A stretch of DNA of 64,000 nucleotides from Dreissena polymorpha (lineage: Eukaryota > Mollusca > Bivalvia > Myida > Dreissenidae). The notes below the pieces were generated by a model. That model did not search any database. It was not told the DNA's origin and saw nothing but the letters and a program-made list of their open reading frames with translations. Each line of letters starts with the position of its first letter. Position 1 is the stretch's first letter. Below, piece after piece: positions 37,401 to 52,400 of the stretch. Where the stretch lies: the NCBI RefSeq assembly GCF_020536995.1, contig NC_068360.1:12867304-12931303 (forward strand), given 5' to 3'. The position numbers and the translations under genes are program-made.

Positions 37401-40400
37401 CTACACAGACTCGTATCCCTTCCTGTTTCTACGGCGACCAATTAGGTAGGCAATGAGCACTATGACAACCAGGCCAGCCAGGGCGGCTCCTACTGCTATT
37501 GGTACAATGCTGTTTGTCTTCACATCAGCTTTGCACACGTTAACACCTGTGACAAAACATCAATAGGACAGTTAGTGTGCATCACAATTACTCTCAACAT
37601 AGCAGAAAAAACAAGAAATTGTCACAGTAGTGACCAAAAAACCCATGCCGCATGTACTATTATGTAACCAATTTAAAAAGTCAATGCAACACCACAAATC
37701 AAAAATATCTGGACCTAGTGGTTTCAGATGAAAATATTGTTTTAGTGGTATTATGCTATACAAGTCTATATAACTGTGAGATATTGTCTTAGAAGGCTAC
37801 ATACTGCAGATAGTATACTTACTGTCATTGCTGAACTGTGAGATATTTTCTAGGAAGGCTGCATACTTCAGATGGTATACTTACTGTCATTGCTGAACTG
37901 TGAGATATTTTCTAGGAAGGCTGCATACTTCAGATGTTATACATACTGTCATTGCTGAACTGTGAGATATTTTCTAGGAAGGCTGCATACTGCAGGTGGT
38001 ATACTTACTGTCATTGCTGAACTGTGAGATATTTTCTAGGAAGGCTGCATACTTCAGATGTTATACATACTGTCATTGCTGAACTGTGAGATATTTTCTA
38101 GGAAGGCTGCATACTTCAGGCGGTATACATACTGTCATTGCTGAACTGTGAGATATTGTCTAGGAAGGCTGCATACTGCAGATGGTATACATACTGTCAT
38201 TGCTGAACTGTGAGATATTGTCTAGGAAGGCTGCATACTTCAGGCGGTATACATACTGTCATTGCTGAACTGTGAGATATTGTCTAGGAAGGCTGCATAC
38301 TTCAGATGTTATACATACTGTCATTGCTGAACTGTGACATATTGTCTAGGAAGGCTGCATACTGCAGATGGTATACATACTGTCATTGCTGAACTGTGAG
38401 ATATTGTCTAGGAAGGCTGCATACTGCAGATGGTATACTTACTGTCATTGCTGAACTGTGACATATTGTCTAGGAAGGCTGCATACTGCAGATGGTATAC
38501 ATACTGTCATTGCTGAACTGTGAGATATTGTCTAGGAAGGCTGCATACTTCAGATGGTATACATACTGTCATTGCTGAACTATGAGATATTGTCTAGGAA
38601 GGCTGCATACTGCAGATGGTATACATACTGTCATTGCTGAACTGTGAGATATTGTCTAGGAAGGCTGCATACTGCAGATGGTATACTTACTGTCTTTGCT
38701 GAACTGTGAGATATTGTCTAGGAAGGCTGCATACTTCAGATGTTATACATACTGTCATTGCTGAACTGTGAGATATTGTCTAGGAAGGCTGCATACTGCA
38801 GATGGTATACTTACTGTCTTTTCTGAACTGTGAGATATTGTCTAGGAAGGCTGCATACTGCAGATGGTATACATACTGTCATTGCTGAACTATGAGATAT
38901 TGTCTAGGAAGGCTGCATACTGAAGATGGTATACATACTGTCATTGCTGAACTGTGAGATATTGTCTAGGAAGGCTGCATACTGCAGATGGTATACTTAC
39001 TGTCATTGCTGAACTGTGACATATTGTCTAGGAAGGCTGCATACTGCAGATGGTATACATACTGTCATTGCTGAACTGTGAGCTATTGTCTAGGAAGGCT
39101 GCATACTGCAGATGGTATACATACTGTCATTGCTGAACTGTGAGATATTGTCTAGGAAGGCTGCATACTGCAGATGGTATACATACTGTCATTGCTGAAC
39201 TGTGAGATATTGTCTAGGAAGGCTGCATACTGCAGATGGTATACATACTGTCATTGCTGAACTGTGAGATATTGTCTAGGAAGGCTGCATACTGCAGATG
39301 GTATACATACTGTCATTGCTGAACTGTGAGATATTGTCTAGGAAGGCTGCATACTGCAGATGGTATACTTACTGTCATTGCTGAACTGTGAGATATTTTC
39401 TAGGAAGGCTGCATACTGCAGATGGTATACTTACTGTCATTGCTGAACTGTGAGATATTTTCTAGGAAGGCTGCATACTTCAGATGTTATACATACTGTA
39501 ATTGCTGAACTGTGAGATATTTTCTAGGAAGGCTGCATACTTCAGGTGGTATACTTACTGTCTTTGCTGAACTGTGAGATATTGTCTAGGAAGGCTGCAT
39601 ACTTCGGATGTTATACATACTGTCATTGCTGAACTGTGAGATATTGTCTAGGAAGGCTGCATACTGCAGATGGTATACATACTGTCATTGCTGAACTGCG
39701 AGATATTGTATAGGAAGGCTGCATACTGCAGATGGTATACATACTGTCATTGCTGAACTGTGAGATATTGTCTAGGAAGGCTGCATACTGCAGATGGTAT
39801 ACTTACTGTCATTGCTGAACTGTGACATATTGTCTAGGAAGGCTACATACTGCAGATGGTATACATACTGTCATTGCTGAACTGTGAGATATTGTCTAGG
39901 AAGGCTGCATACTGCAGATGGTATACATACTGTCATTGCTGAACTGTGAGATATTTTCTAGGAAGGCTGCATACTTCAGATGGTATACATACTGTCATTG
40001 CTAAACTGTGAGATATTTTCTAGGAAGGCTGCATACTTCAGATGGCTTACATACTGTCATTGCTGAACTGTGAGATATTGTCTAGGAAGGCTGCATACTG
40101 CAGGTGGTATACTTACTGTCTTTTCTGAACTGTGAGATATTGTCTAGGAAGGCTGCATACTGCAGATGGTATACTTACTGTCATTGCTGAACTGTGAGAT
40201 ATTGTCTAGGAAGGCTGCATACTGCAGATGGTATACATACTGTCATTGCTGAACTGTGAGATATTGTCTAGGAAGGCTGCATACTGCAGATGGTATACTT
40301 ACTGTCATTGCTGAACTGTGACATATTGTCTAGGAAGGCTACATACTGCAGATGGTATACATACTGTCATTGCTGAACTGTGAGATATTTTCTAGGAAGG

Positions 40401-43400
40401 CTGCATACTGCAGATGGTATACTTACTGTCTTTGCTGAACTGTGAGATATTGTCTAGGAAGGCTGCATACTGCAGATGGTATACTTACCGTCTTTGCTGA
40501 ACTGTGAGATATTGCCTTGGAAGGCTGCATACTGCAAGGTCCACAGCTCAAGAGTTGCGCCCTCCTTCAGTGTGAACTTGGTGTCTGAGTTACAGAAGTA
40601 GGAGCCACTCACTGTGGTCTGCAGGTTGGTACCCATGCTGTTGTTGACGGAACTGAACGTACCAAACGCTGCAACACAAATAGCACAATGACACGACAAC
40701 CAATCATGTGCTGTTATAACATGATGGCAATATGCAAAGGAAAACCTAATGATTTTTTCTTGCAGTGAAATTTCGTTGTCATGACTACAAATAAGTGGCA
40801 TGCAGGAATACAGGATGGATAGTCAAGCTCTTAAAAATGATATACATTGGCACATGCCGTTCTTTATAATATTGTTGTAATAACAACCCAACCTTTACTT
40901 ATCTGTTAGGTGTGACAACAGTCATTAAATCAAAAGAAAAAACCTTTCTATTCCAAACTGCCTACGTTGACCATCAGACTATATAAACAAGAAGGTGTCC
41001 ACCTGAGTTGCATGACACCAATTGTTTAGGGTATGAACCGATAATCTTTTTTTTACCCCGCTTCAACATGCTTTCATATTGTAAATTTATGCATTCTGAC
41101 CTAGTTTCATTAAGGTTGAGTAATTTATGTGGCCTCTAGACTGGTAACAAAGTTTTTCAAAGATATCTGCTGACCTAGTTTCTAGAGGCACATGACCCTT
41201 ATTTGAAAAGCTACCTCTTTATTGTCAGGATAAAATGGAAGCACATTGACACCGGACATAGGGTGATCACAATAGCTCATGTTGAGCACCATATGTTCAG
41301 GTGTGCTAAAAATTTGAACTTTTGTATCTTTAGATTTAAAATGTTAAGCAGAAAATAATTTCTGACATTCTTACTTTTTGCCCTTCTTGTTATCTCTTAG
41401 TTTAAACATAAAGCACATAAGCACAGTTGTCAAAATGGTTTCATTAAACATATGTTGAGTCTATTTAGAGGATGGATTTAAGATCTGATATCTGAGTCAT
41501 CTCCGAAAAAGGATCCCTATGAGATCCAGCTGTATCTCTAGTCATAATAAACCCTTATAAACTCACGATTGGCAGCATCTGGGAAGATCCTATCATCATC
41601 CAATGCTGCTCTGATCTCCACAGTCTCCCAGTTGACTTTGTTGTCTTTCTGAGAGAAAGTGATTGTGATGTTGAGGGAGCTGTCAGAGTCTGAGAGCTGG
41701 ATGAAGCTGCTGTTCTGGGCACAGCTGCCACTGACCACTGGGCTCTGGATACCAATCTGGGACATAGTCTTGCCCTGGAAACATGCAACCAAATGTATAA
41801 CTGGGGATATGTCCCATACCAGAGAAGACGCATATATCTGGGACTGTGTCCCATACCCAAGAAAACATATTTGCCTGGGGCTATGTCCCATTCCTAAGTA
41901 AATTTATACCTGGGACTATATCGGGTGCTGTTTCCAATACTGATACACACTTATATATAGTGCTATGCCCAATTCCCTAACACAAACATATCTTGGACTA
42001 TGACCCACGCCCAAACACGCAATAATGTGAGCTACGTCAAATACCCAAACATACATATGCCTGGGGTTATGTCCAATACCCAAACACACATATCTTGAGC
42101 TATGCCCCATACCAAAACACACATATCTTTGGCTGCTATGACACAATGCCTAAATATATACCTGGTGTTATGGCCAATACCAAAACACACACATATATCT
42201 TTGACTATGGCCAATACCAAAACACAAATATACCTGGTGTCACGTGCAATACCCAAACACACATATACCTGGTGCCACGTGCAATAGCCAAACACACATA
42301 TACCTGGTGCCACATGCAATAGCCAAACACACATATACCTGGTGCCACGTGCAATACCCAAACACACATATACCTGGTGCCACGTGCAATACCCAAACAC
42401 ACATATACCTGGTGCCACGTGCAATACCCAAACACACATATACCTGGTGCCAGGTGCAATACCCAAACACAAATATACCTGGTGTCACGTGCAATACCCA
42501 AACACACATATACCTGGTGCCACGTGCAATACCCAAACACACATATAACTGGTGTCACGTGCAATACCCAAACACACATATACCTGGTGCCACTTGCAAT
42601 ACCCAAACACACATATACCTGGTGTCACATGCAATACCCAAACACACATATACCTGGTATTATGTCCCAAATGTACACATAAACATATCTTGTACTCATA
42701 CCCAAACACACTTATATTCCTGGGGTTGTGTCCCCTATCACCACACACATATATGTTGTGCTATGTCCCATACTTAAAAGACTCATACTTGAGGCTATGC
42801 CCAAAACCCAAACATGATGTATCAGTGGCTTTGTCCTGTTCCCACTCATTCAAATTTAAGAATGGGGATTGACTGAGTCGTGCTATGACAGTCTGGAAAC
42901 AGCTCTGTGGAAAGCACTGGACAATCATGAATAATGTAATGAACTTTGGTGAACACCGAATAAGATAAACTACTGAATATCAATTAAGTTGCAATGGTGA
43001 TATTAGTGTTAATATATTTGATATTTAATATATTTGGATCAGTCTTTATGGAGAAAAAAAAACAAAGACGCATATGTTAGCACATCTGTGAAAATACAAG
43101 AGGGCCAAGATGGCCCTAGTTCGCTCACCTGAGAAGAGTGTGTTCATTGAATTTTTACCAAATGTATTGGGCTGTGTGTAAAACATGCATGCCTGCATAT
43201 GGGCTGTCAGTTGTAATGGCAGCCATTGTGTGAATATGAATATATTAGTCATTGTGACTTTGACTTTTGACCTTGGTTTCTTGAGTTGTCATCTGGACAC
43301 CATTTTACAGTGTTGAGTCATTGTAATTAAGACGTTTGACCTAGTGACTTGAACATTATGTTGGTTATCTGCCAGTCATGATCAATGTAACTATGAAGAT

Positions 43401-46400
43401 CATGAATAAGCATTGTAAGCATAAGCAAGCGTAAGCATTGTCAGTAAATATCAAGAAACAATTTTATTGTTTTGAGTCACTGTGATGTTGATCTTTGATG
43501 TAGTGATTTGAAATTCAAAAGGGGTATTTTTATAATCATGATCAATGTACCTATGAAGTCTTTATCCTAGGTGAAAGTTTTTTGAGTTATCATTTGAAAA
43601 CCAATTTTTGTATTTTGAATCACTGTGACTGTCACCTTTGACTTAGTGACGAGAAGATCAATAGGGGTCATTGGTGAGTCATGATCAATGTAGCCAACAG
43701 TTAGCAATTTACATTCCAAACCTAAATTTGGTACATGTAGCTGTATATTTTAGAACCCTTTATCAGCAGTAGCATATATCCATTGTTAATGTCTTCTTTA
43801 AACACAGCCTGTTGACCAGAGCTCACACACCAACAAATTACAGCAAAATGTTATTCCTGATCCCATACATTAACTTCATAAACAATCAATGTGTGTATCC
43901 TTCAGCATGACTCATTCCTTCCTCTCTCTCATAATCAATGTCAAGCATCAATGGGTTAATATCAAATTGAGTTGTGTGTGTTTGTTCTTGTGTACTTGTA
44001 GATTTTAGAGCACATATGAACTGTAGTGTCCTAGTCTGATAACAAAATAATAATTGTATAGTGTTTTCATAGTTGACCATCTGGTGGACAGACATACGGA
44101 CCGACATGAGCAAAACAATATACCCCCTCTTCTTAAAAGGGGGGCATAAAAATGTGACTTCCATAGTGTTCGATCACAAGGTTTGACCGAAACCATTTTT
44201 GAACTCAACTCTGGTATCAAAGAAACAAATGTTCTGACCAAATTTCATGAAAATTGGGCCAAAAATGTGACTTCTAGAGTGTTAACATGTTTTCACTATA
44301 TACATATAGAGAAAAATGCCCCGCCCACTGGCGACCATGTTTTTTTCACCGATCCGAACCATTGTCGAACTCTTCCCAGATATCAATAAAACCAATGTTT
44401 TGACCAACTTTCATGATGATTGGGCAAAAATTGTGACTTCTAGAGCGTTTACAAGGTTTCTCTATAGCCAAACAGGGAAAACTGCCACTATATACATATA
44501 AAGAAAAATGCCCCGCCCACTGGCGGCCATGTTTTTTCACCGATCTGGACCATTTTCGAACTCATCCGAGATATCAATAAAACCAATGTTTTGACCAATT
44601 TTCATGATGATTGGACAAAAATTGTGACTTCTAGAGTGTTTACAAGGTTTCTCTATAGCCAAATAGGGAAAACTGCCACTATATACATATAGAGAAAAAT
44701 GCCCCGCCCACTGGCGGCCATGTTTTTTCACCGATCTGGACCATTTTCGAACTCATCCGAGATATCAATTGAATCAATGTTTTGACCACCTTTCATGATG
44801 ATTGGGCAAAAATTGTGACTTCTACAGTGTTTACAAGGTTTCTCTTTAGCCAAATAAGGAAAACTGCCCCGCCCACTGGCGGCCATGTTTTTCAACAGAC
44901 CGGAACCACTTTTGAACTCAATCAAGATATCATTAAGACAAACATTTTGACAAAGTAACATGAAGATTGAACATAAAATGTGACTTCTACAGTGTTTATA
45001 AGGTTTTTCTCTTTTTTTGACCTAGTGACCTAGTTTTTGACCCGGCACAACCCAGTTTCGAACTCGGCCGAGATTTTATTGGGGCAAAGCTTCTGACCAA
45101 GTTTCATGAAGATGGGACAACAAATGTGGCCTCTAGAGTGTTTACGAGCAAATGTTAACGGACGGACGGACAGACAGACGGACGGATGTACGACGGACAA
45201 AGACCGGTCAGAAAAGCTCAGGTGAGCTAAAAATGCAAAGGGTTGTGCCAAGTGCATTGATCTGGTTAACTTGCCCAACAACAATCCCGAAAAAATGAAA
45301 GCAAGTAATATATTGACAAATGAGATGACATATGTCTGCAAACTTACACAAGTGGCTAGTTTCAGAAACTGAAAGAAAATAAACTGAAAAATTTCAAGTG
45401 CCCCAGAAACTCTGATTTTGAAATTTCAGCACACCGGTGAAGGACCATTTAGTGGCCTGTGGAAAGCACTGTTGCCTTATTTTGACAAATTTGGAACAAT
45501 GTAAACAACATATCTCTTAACACCAAAATACTTCTTTCAAAGTTTGTTATATGTTATCCAGTGTTAAAACAAGAGTTGGTTAGTAAAGACCTGTGCTCCC
45601 AGCTTGTCATAAGGCAGAGAGAGCATGATCTGTGCTGTGAGCAGGATGCAGGTTTTGTTGTCTTCTGTTACTCTCCATGTGCCCTTGGGGTGCTGGTTTG
45701 GGGCAGGAACATCCTCACAACGACTCACTGAAATCACAACACACCACTGTAGAACACAACACTTTCAATGTAGAGTGGGTTTCCTATTATATTAAAATGA
45801 TTTGATCAATTGTGTGCACTTAAAATATTTCAAAGACCCTTCTCAATGCTACTTGATATATGGTATTTATAGAAACAGTTTTTTGTTTAACTAAACTCTT
45901 ATACCATTGGTAGAGTATGTGCCGTTCTGAAGCCCAAAGGCCTGCATCCTAACATTCCTGAAGTGCATGGCCAGGAAATATCTGCCTGTAGCATCAGAGA
46001 CCATGGCTTTGTAGCGGCGAGTGTCGTCACACCTGTATGAAGTGTTCATCCCCATGGTTGTCCTCATTGTCATCGACATCACAACTGTCTCTGAAGAAAC
46101 AAACAAACTGAAGACTTAATCTGTAGCCAACCTTTATCTAAATTACAGATTGCTTCTCAAACGGGGCAGGGTGAATAAGAAACTTTGCTAGTTAAAAGAA
46201 CTGTTGAGTATTAATTGGTTTGAAAGCAATATCCTTTCAAAGCCATTGAATACTGTGAAACCATTTATTTTCGACAGCACAAAATTTCGTCATTTTTATA
46301 AAAATGACGATTTCGTCAGCACTTAAATTCGCCGATTTCTGATTTTGAATTTTAAAAAATGCGTCAGTCAATATCCGATTTGTGTGTCATACATATTCGC

Positions 46401-49400
46401 GATCAATCGCAGTTGCGAAAAATCGTGGTACGAATGCGGGAACACACTTGAGAATCACTGCAGGAGGTGGGGCCTGTTTGTCACATGCCAATTAACTAGT
46501 CATTTGTTATCAAGGGACAGTAATGGACCCTCTTAATGTATGCCATTCACACGTTCATTGTTATAATTAGCGGACAAGTGGGATCGAATAACCGTTAACG
46601 AGTGTTTGTAACGGCTATGATTGATGACGACAATGATCACGTGGCCAAAGTCGACACTTTTGTTTATTTTCTTGGGTATGTGTTCTAGTTGGTATGATTT
46701 TTATCAAAATGCTGTCAATACCGTTTTAAAACTGTTTATGTTATACGAAAGAGGTTCCAGTTTGTTATGGGTTTTTTTTCAAATAAAATGCTTTTTTATT
46801 CTGATATAAACATTAAAATTATAAACTCTATGTGTGTGTTTGTTCTTAAAAAGTAAACTACCGGAATATACATCAATAATGTCAATAATTTAAAAATAAA
46901 TAAATTGATACATATAAAATAGTAATAAGTGTGATTAAACGCAAACAATCAAACAACAAACAGCAATTAAAATATTCTTTATTAATTTTTGATAAATACG
47001 CATGTTGATCACACATCGTCATCTTTTCATTTGGTTTATTGTCTTTTACCTAATGGGTAATAAAGTTATAAACAATTAGCGCTAATTCATTACCATTCTA
47101 CATAAACGAAGTCAACGCATTCGATACAGCTGTACTGCACACGCGTTTTAAAGAAGTTTCACGTGTCAGTTAAGTACCTTGTGTAATCTACATCCCTTTG
47201 TGTCAAAACCGGATTAATCTTGATTACGAAACAGCAGTGAATGTGTGCATGGATTATGTTGGAATTTAATGCCTCATGTCTACGGTAAAGTTTTAAAATA
47301 TTGTTCAACTTGGTTTTTGTTTTTGTTCAAACCTAGAGAATGATTGTTCGTTAGTATCTTAAATTCGCCGATCGGTCGACTGACGAAATTTATGAAAATC
47401 AATGCCTGACGATTAATAATGGTTTCACAGTATTTGCAAAAATATTAAAAAACTTCCTCAGTTTATTCCATTTATCATGTTGACCTACCTAGTGGGGCAA
47501 GAAGGAGAACTAAACTACAGCAGGGCCAACTACACTGCTACTTCACTGTACATCTTCTCTACATGTAAAACCATTAAATACTGTACACAAGAGTAACAAA
47601 CCATTGCTTGTCTCCTCTACACGTAAAACCATTAAATACTGTATGAAAGAGTAACGAACCATTGCTTGCGCTTTGATTGATGAATACCCTGTCAGGTACA
47701 AATGCTAGAGCCATCTGTACGTCCACTCCGCGGTCACTCTGAATGAAGGTCCAGTTATAGGTGGCGTTATCCACCGACCATTCAATGGTGAGAAAAGCAG
47801 TTTCATTACAGCCACCATTAATCACTGTTGTGTTGTCAAAATTCCAGTCACCGATTTTCTACAACATTAGAACAGTAACATTACCAATTATCAAGTTTAT
47901 CTTTATATTAATATGTGGTAACATCACTTTTCATGATGGTTTGATATTTATTTTTTGATTTAACAAAAGTAATGAACAATACAGTGACCAATCATTAGGT
48001 TGGTTACTTTAATAGTAAGAAGATTTAGAAAAGCAGTAGAGACAATAATTGCATAGGTTCAAAACATTTTTATAAGAGTTTCAAAATCTGGTTTAAGATG
48101 TACAAACAAGAGAGCCAAGATGGCCCTAGTTCGCTCACCTGAAATAAGATGGTTCATTAAATCTTTACCAAATGTCAAACTTTACCTAGATATTGTCCAG
48201 ACAAACATCCTGGTCAAGTTTTATAATTATTTCATCTATGAGTCATGATCGATGTACCTATGAAGTTTCATGGTCCTAGGCGTAAGCATTCTAGAGTAAT
48301 CATCCAGAAACCATTTTTCTAAGTTGAGTCACAGTGACCTTGAAAGCCATTGTGTGAATACGTTTTTCGGCACTGTGACCTTGACCTTTGACCTAGTGAC
48401 CTGATAATCAATAGGGGTCATCTGCGAGTCATGATCAATATACCTATGAAGTTTCATGAACCTAGGCATAAGCATTCTTGAGTTATCATCCAGAAACCAT
48501 TTTACTATTTCAGGTCACCGTGACCTTGACCTTTGACCTAGTGACCTGAAAATCAATAGGGGTCATCTGTGAGTCATGATTATTGTACCTATGATGTTTC
48601 ATGATCCTAGGCATAAGCCTTCTTGAGTTATCATCCAGAAACCATTTTACTTTTTCAGGTCACCATGACCTTGACCTTTGACCTAGTGATCTGAAAATCA
48701 ATAGGTGTCATCTTCGAGTCATGATCAATGTACCTATGAAGTTTCATGATCCTAGGCATGAGCGTTCTTCATTTATCATCTGGAAACCATTTTACAATTT
48801 TCTGGTCACCTTGACCTTGACCTTTGACCTAGTGACCTGAAAATCAATAGGGGTCATCTAAGAGTCATGATCAATGTACATGTACCTATAAAGTTTCATG
48901 ATTCTAGGCCTCAGCGTTCTTGAATTATCATCCGGAAGCCATTTTACTATTTCGGTCATCGTGACCTTGACCTTTGACCTAGTGTTCTGAAAATCAATAG
49001 AGGTTATGATCAATGTATCTATGAAATTTCATGCTCCTAGGCATAAGCGTTCTTGAGTAATCGTCAGAAACCCATTTTACTGCTATGGGTCACCGTGACC
49101 TTGACCTTTGACCTAGTGACCTGAAAATCAATAGGGGTCACCTGCGAACCATGATAAATGTATCTATGAAGTTTCATGATCCTAGGCATAAGTGTTCTTG
49201 AGTTATCATCCGGAAACCATTTTACTATTTCGGATCATCATCGTGACCTTGACCTTTGACCTAGTGACCTGAAAATCAAAAGGGGTCATCTGCGAGTCAT
49301 GATCAATGTACCTATGAAGTTAAGCCCTCTTGAGTTATCACCTGGAAACCGTCCGGAGGACGGACGGACCGACATGAGCAAAACAATATACCCCTTCTTC

Positions 49401-52400
49401 TTGTGACTTGTGACATCTACTGTGTTCACATGTTTTCACTATATACATATAGAGAAAAATGCCTTGCCCACTGGCGGCCATGTTTTTTCACCGATCCCAA
49501 CCATTTTCAAACTCTTCGGAGATATCAATAAAACCAATGTTTTGACCAACTTTCATGATGATTGGGCAAAAATTGTGACTTCTAGAGAATTTACAAGGTT
49601 TCTCTATAGCCAAATAGGAAAAACTGCCACTATATACATATAGAGCAAAATGCCCCGCCCACTGGCAGCCATGTTTTTTCACCATCTCGACCATTTTTGA
49701 ACTCGTCCGAGTAATCAATTGAACAAATGTTTTGACCAACTTTCATGATGATTGGGCAAAAATTGTAACTTCTAGAGTGTTTACAAGGTTTCTCTATAGC
49801 CAAATAAGGAAAACTGCCCCGCCCACTGGCGGCCATGCTTTTCATCGGATCGGAAACTCGGCCGAGATTTCATTGGGAAATGTTAACAGACGGACGGACA
49901 TACGACAGACAAAGACCAGTCACAAAAGCTCACCTGAGCAATCAGGTGAGCTAAAAAAAAACTGAATAATTTTAAACTTATTAATGGTATTCAAATATTT
50001 TTAAATTGAAGTATTTGAATCCTTGGTTGTCTGGTATTCAATACAATGTAAACTAGAAATGGCGCGGCAAAGACGCTGCATGTTTGACCCAAGGGTACCC
50101 CAGGGTTGGTAATGGGGCCATTTATAGTTGAAATTGACCGTATTGTATAAGAGAAGTTCAGTATCAATTAGAAGTGAATCAGTGAAGAAATGAAGAAATT
50201 ATAGTAAAAGGCAATTTTGGGTGGGTGTGGCCTATGTGGGCGGGGCGCCCCGGGGGTTGGTAATGGGGCCATGCATAGTTGAGATGGACCGTATTGTCAT
50301 AAGAGAAGTTCAGTATCAATTAGAAGTCAATCGGGGTAGAAATGAAGAAATAATAGTACAAGAGGGCCATGATGGCCCTGAATCGCTCACCTGACTAACC
50401 AAATACAATCCCAACCCAGTTTTCATCAAGATAAACATTCTGACCAAATTTCATAAAGATTGGATGAAAACTGTGACCTCTATTGTCTACACAAGGTTTT
50501 TCTAATATTTGACCTATTGACCTAGTTTTTGACCAAAGGTGACCCAAATATAATCCCAACCCAGGGGATTCTTGGGTGCAATGGTTGAACGGTATTTCAA
50601 AAATAAAAAAATACAAATAAATAAATATTTGTGTTTTTTAACCGCTTCAAAAAAAAAAAAATTGGGGGCGGGGGGGGTTATAGTGTGAGGGTGTGGTGGT
50701 CATTTGTGAGATGATGGGGTGGGGGGGGAGATTCGGGGGGGTACAGTAACCTCATGATAGCATGAAAGTATTTGAAGTTTGAAAGCAATAGCCTTGATAC
50801 TTTAGAAGTAAAGTGGATCGAAACACAAAATTTAACCATATATTCAAAGTCAAAAAAGGGCCATAATTCCGTAAAAATGACAACCAGAGTTATGCAACTT
50901 GTTCTTTTACTGTACCCTTATGATAGTTTGCGAGTGTTCCAAGTATGAAAGCAATATCTATGATACTTTAGGGGTAAAGTGGACCAAAACACAAAACTTA
51001 ACCAAATTTTCAATTTTCTAAGTATAAAGGGCCCATAATTCCGTCCAAATGCCAGTCAGAGTTACATAACTTTGCCTGCACAGTCCCCTTATGATAGTTC
51101 ATAAGTGTTGCAAGTATGAAAGCAATAGCTTTGATACTGTAGGAATAAAGTGGACCTAAACACAAAACTTAACCAAATTTTCAATTTTCTAAGTATAAAA
51201 AGGGCACATAATTCTGTCAAAATGCCAGTCAGAGTTACATAACTTTGCCTGCACAGTCCCCTTATGATAGTTAGTAAGTGTTGCAAGTATGAAAGCAATA
51301 GCTTTGATACTTAAGGAATACAAGAGGGCCATGATGGCCCTGTATCGCTCCACAGTTTTTTTCTTTGCAAAAAAAATGTGCAATGCGCATGGGTTGAAAT
51401 GTACTCAAGCATGTGACTTTCTCTTTCTATCCCTCGTCCCTCTGGGGGTTTAAAGTTGGAAGGGTGAGCATTTTTATATATGGAAAAAGTTACTACCGTG
51501 TTAACTAAACAGACTTAAAAGCCCGGGAATTGTTGCACAGGTCCTTTGCTTATAACGTAGGTACATTTATCTCTCCAAAAGATATTGTTGTTCTTTCTAT
51601 GTCACATATTTTTAGATGCTGAATATCAAATCTACGCATTTGATTTGAAACAGATTCACAAGACCCATAGGAATCAAAATGCCTTAACCCTTTACCAAAC
51701 GACACATTTTGGACTTTCCCAATTTGAAAGAGGTTGCAGACGTCAATTAAATTAAAATGGAATATGAAGGAAATGATCAGGTAGGGTAGAAATCATTGTG
51801 ATAAAAGGAGAAATTGCTCATCAACCCACACATGCCTAAGACCAACAGGCCTGAGAATATTATGATAATCTAAGGATTTTTTCTTTATATTTATAAATGT
51901 ATTTAATTAAGTAATACATTTGACTTCTTAGATCAATTCATAACTTATATTAAGAAAATTATAAAATGGTCAGAAATATATATGGATTGTTGAGCAATGG
52001 ACAATCATATCCACAATTCATGAGTCACAATTCACAAATGGAACAATGAATCATTAGTTATTAAAAAGCAGCATATACGATAGTTAAGAACAGTGCCCTT
52101 CATTAATTTCAACACCTTCTCTTGGATACAAAGTTTGAGTTTACAGTGCAGTATCATATTTTGACTTTTCTTGAAATAATTATGTTCATGGAAGTTGTGT
52201 TTTTTAAAATCAATAACATATTACTAAACTTGTTTAAACACTACAAAAAAGACATGAAATTAACGTGTCATCCAAAATATTTTCATCCGGATATATGGTC
52301 ACTTTCGACATATTTAAATAAAACCCGACTTTTCTCAGTTTGTAAGAAAAACATTTCTAACACATGTTCTTACTTCAATGCCTATGTAAGCAGTCACCAT

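Larger units (their letters stand above)
48106..49960 (+). mobile_element. HINE-like element with about 138-bp tandem units
   Basis: Starts ACAAGAGAGCCAAGATGGCCC; 5' subterminal GCTCACCTGA (48133-48142). The 3' end is a clear hairpin, AGCTCACCTGA-GCAA-TCAGGTGAGCT, then an A tail. Between about 48300 and 49400 is the tandem family 'gaccttgacctttgacctag' / 'gtttcatgatcctaggcata', about seven units, and then two units of the 191-bp family. In LAMP intron 2. Confidence 0.7.

Noticed and set aside
37772-40488. CRISPR-like array
   Set aside because: There are no unique spacers; the whole 62-bp unit repeats and matches an exon end in an animal gene.
42032-42872. Several overlapping repeat proteins ([21 protein letters not shown]) on both strands
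   Set aside because: Pure translation of the 35-bp minisatellite next to LAMP exon 6; many frames open at once.
44346-44961. Three similar 64-77-residue minus frames ([12 protein letters not shown])
   Set aside because: They are spaced exactly by the 191-bp tandem unit of a noncoding element.
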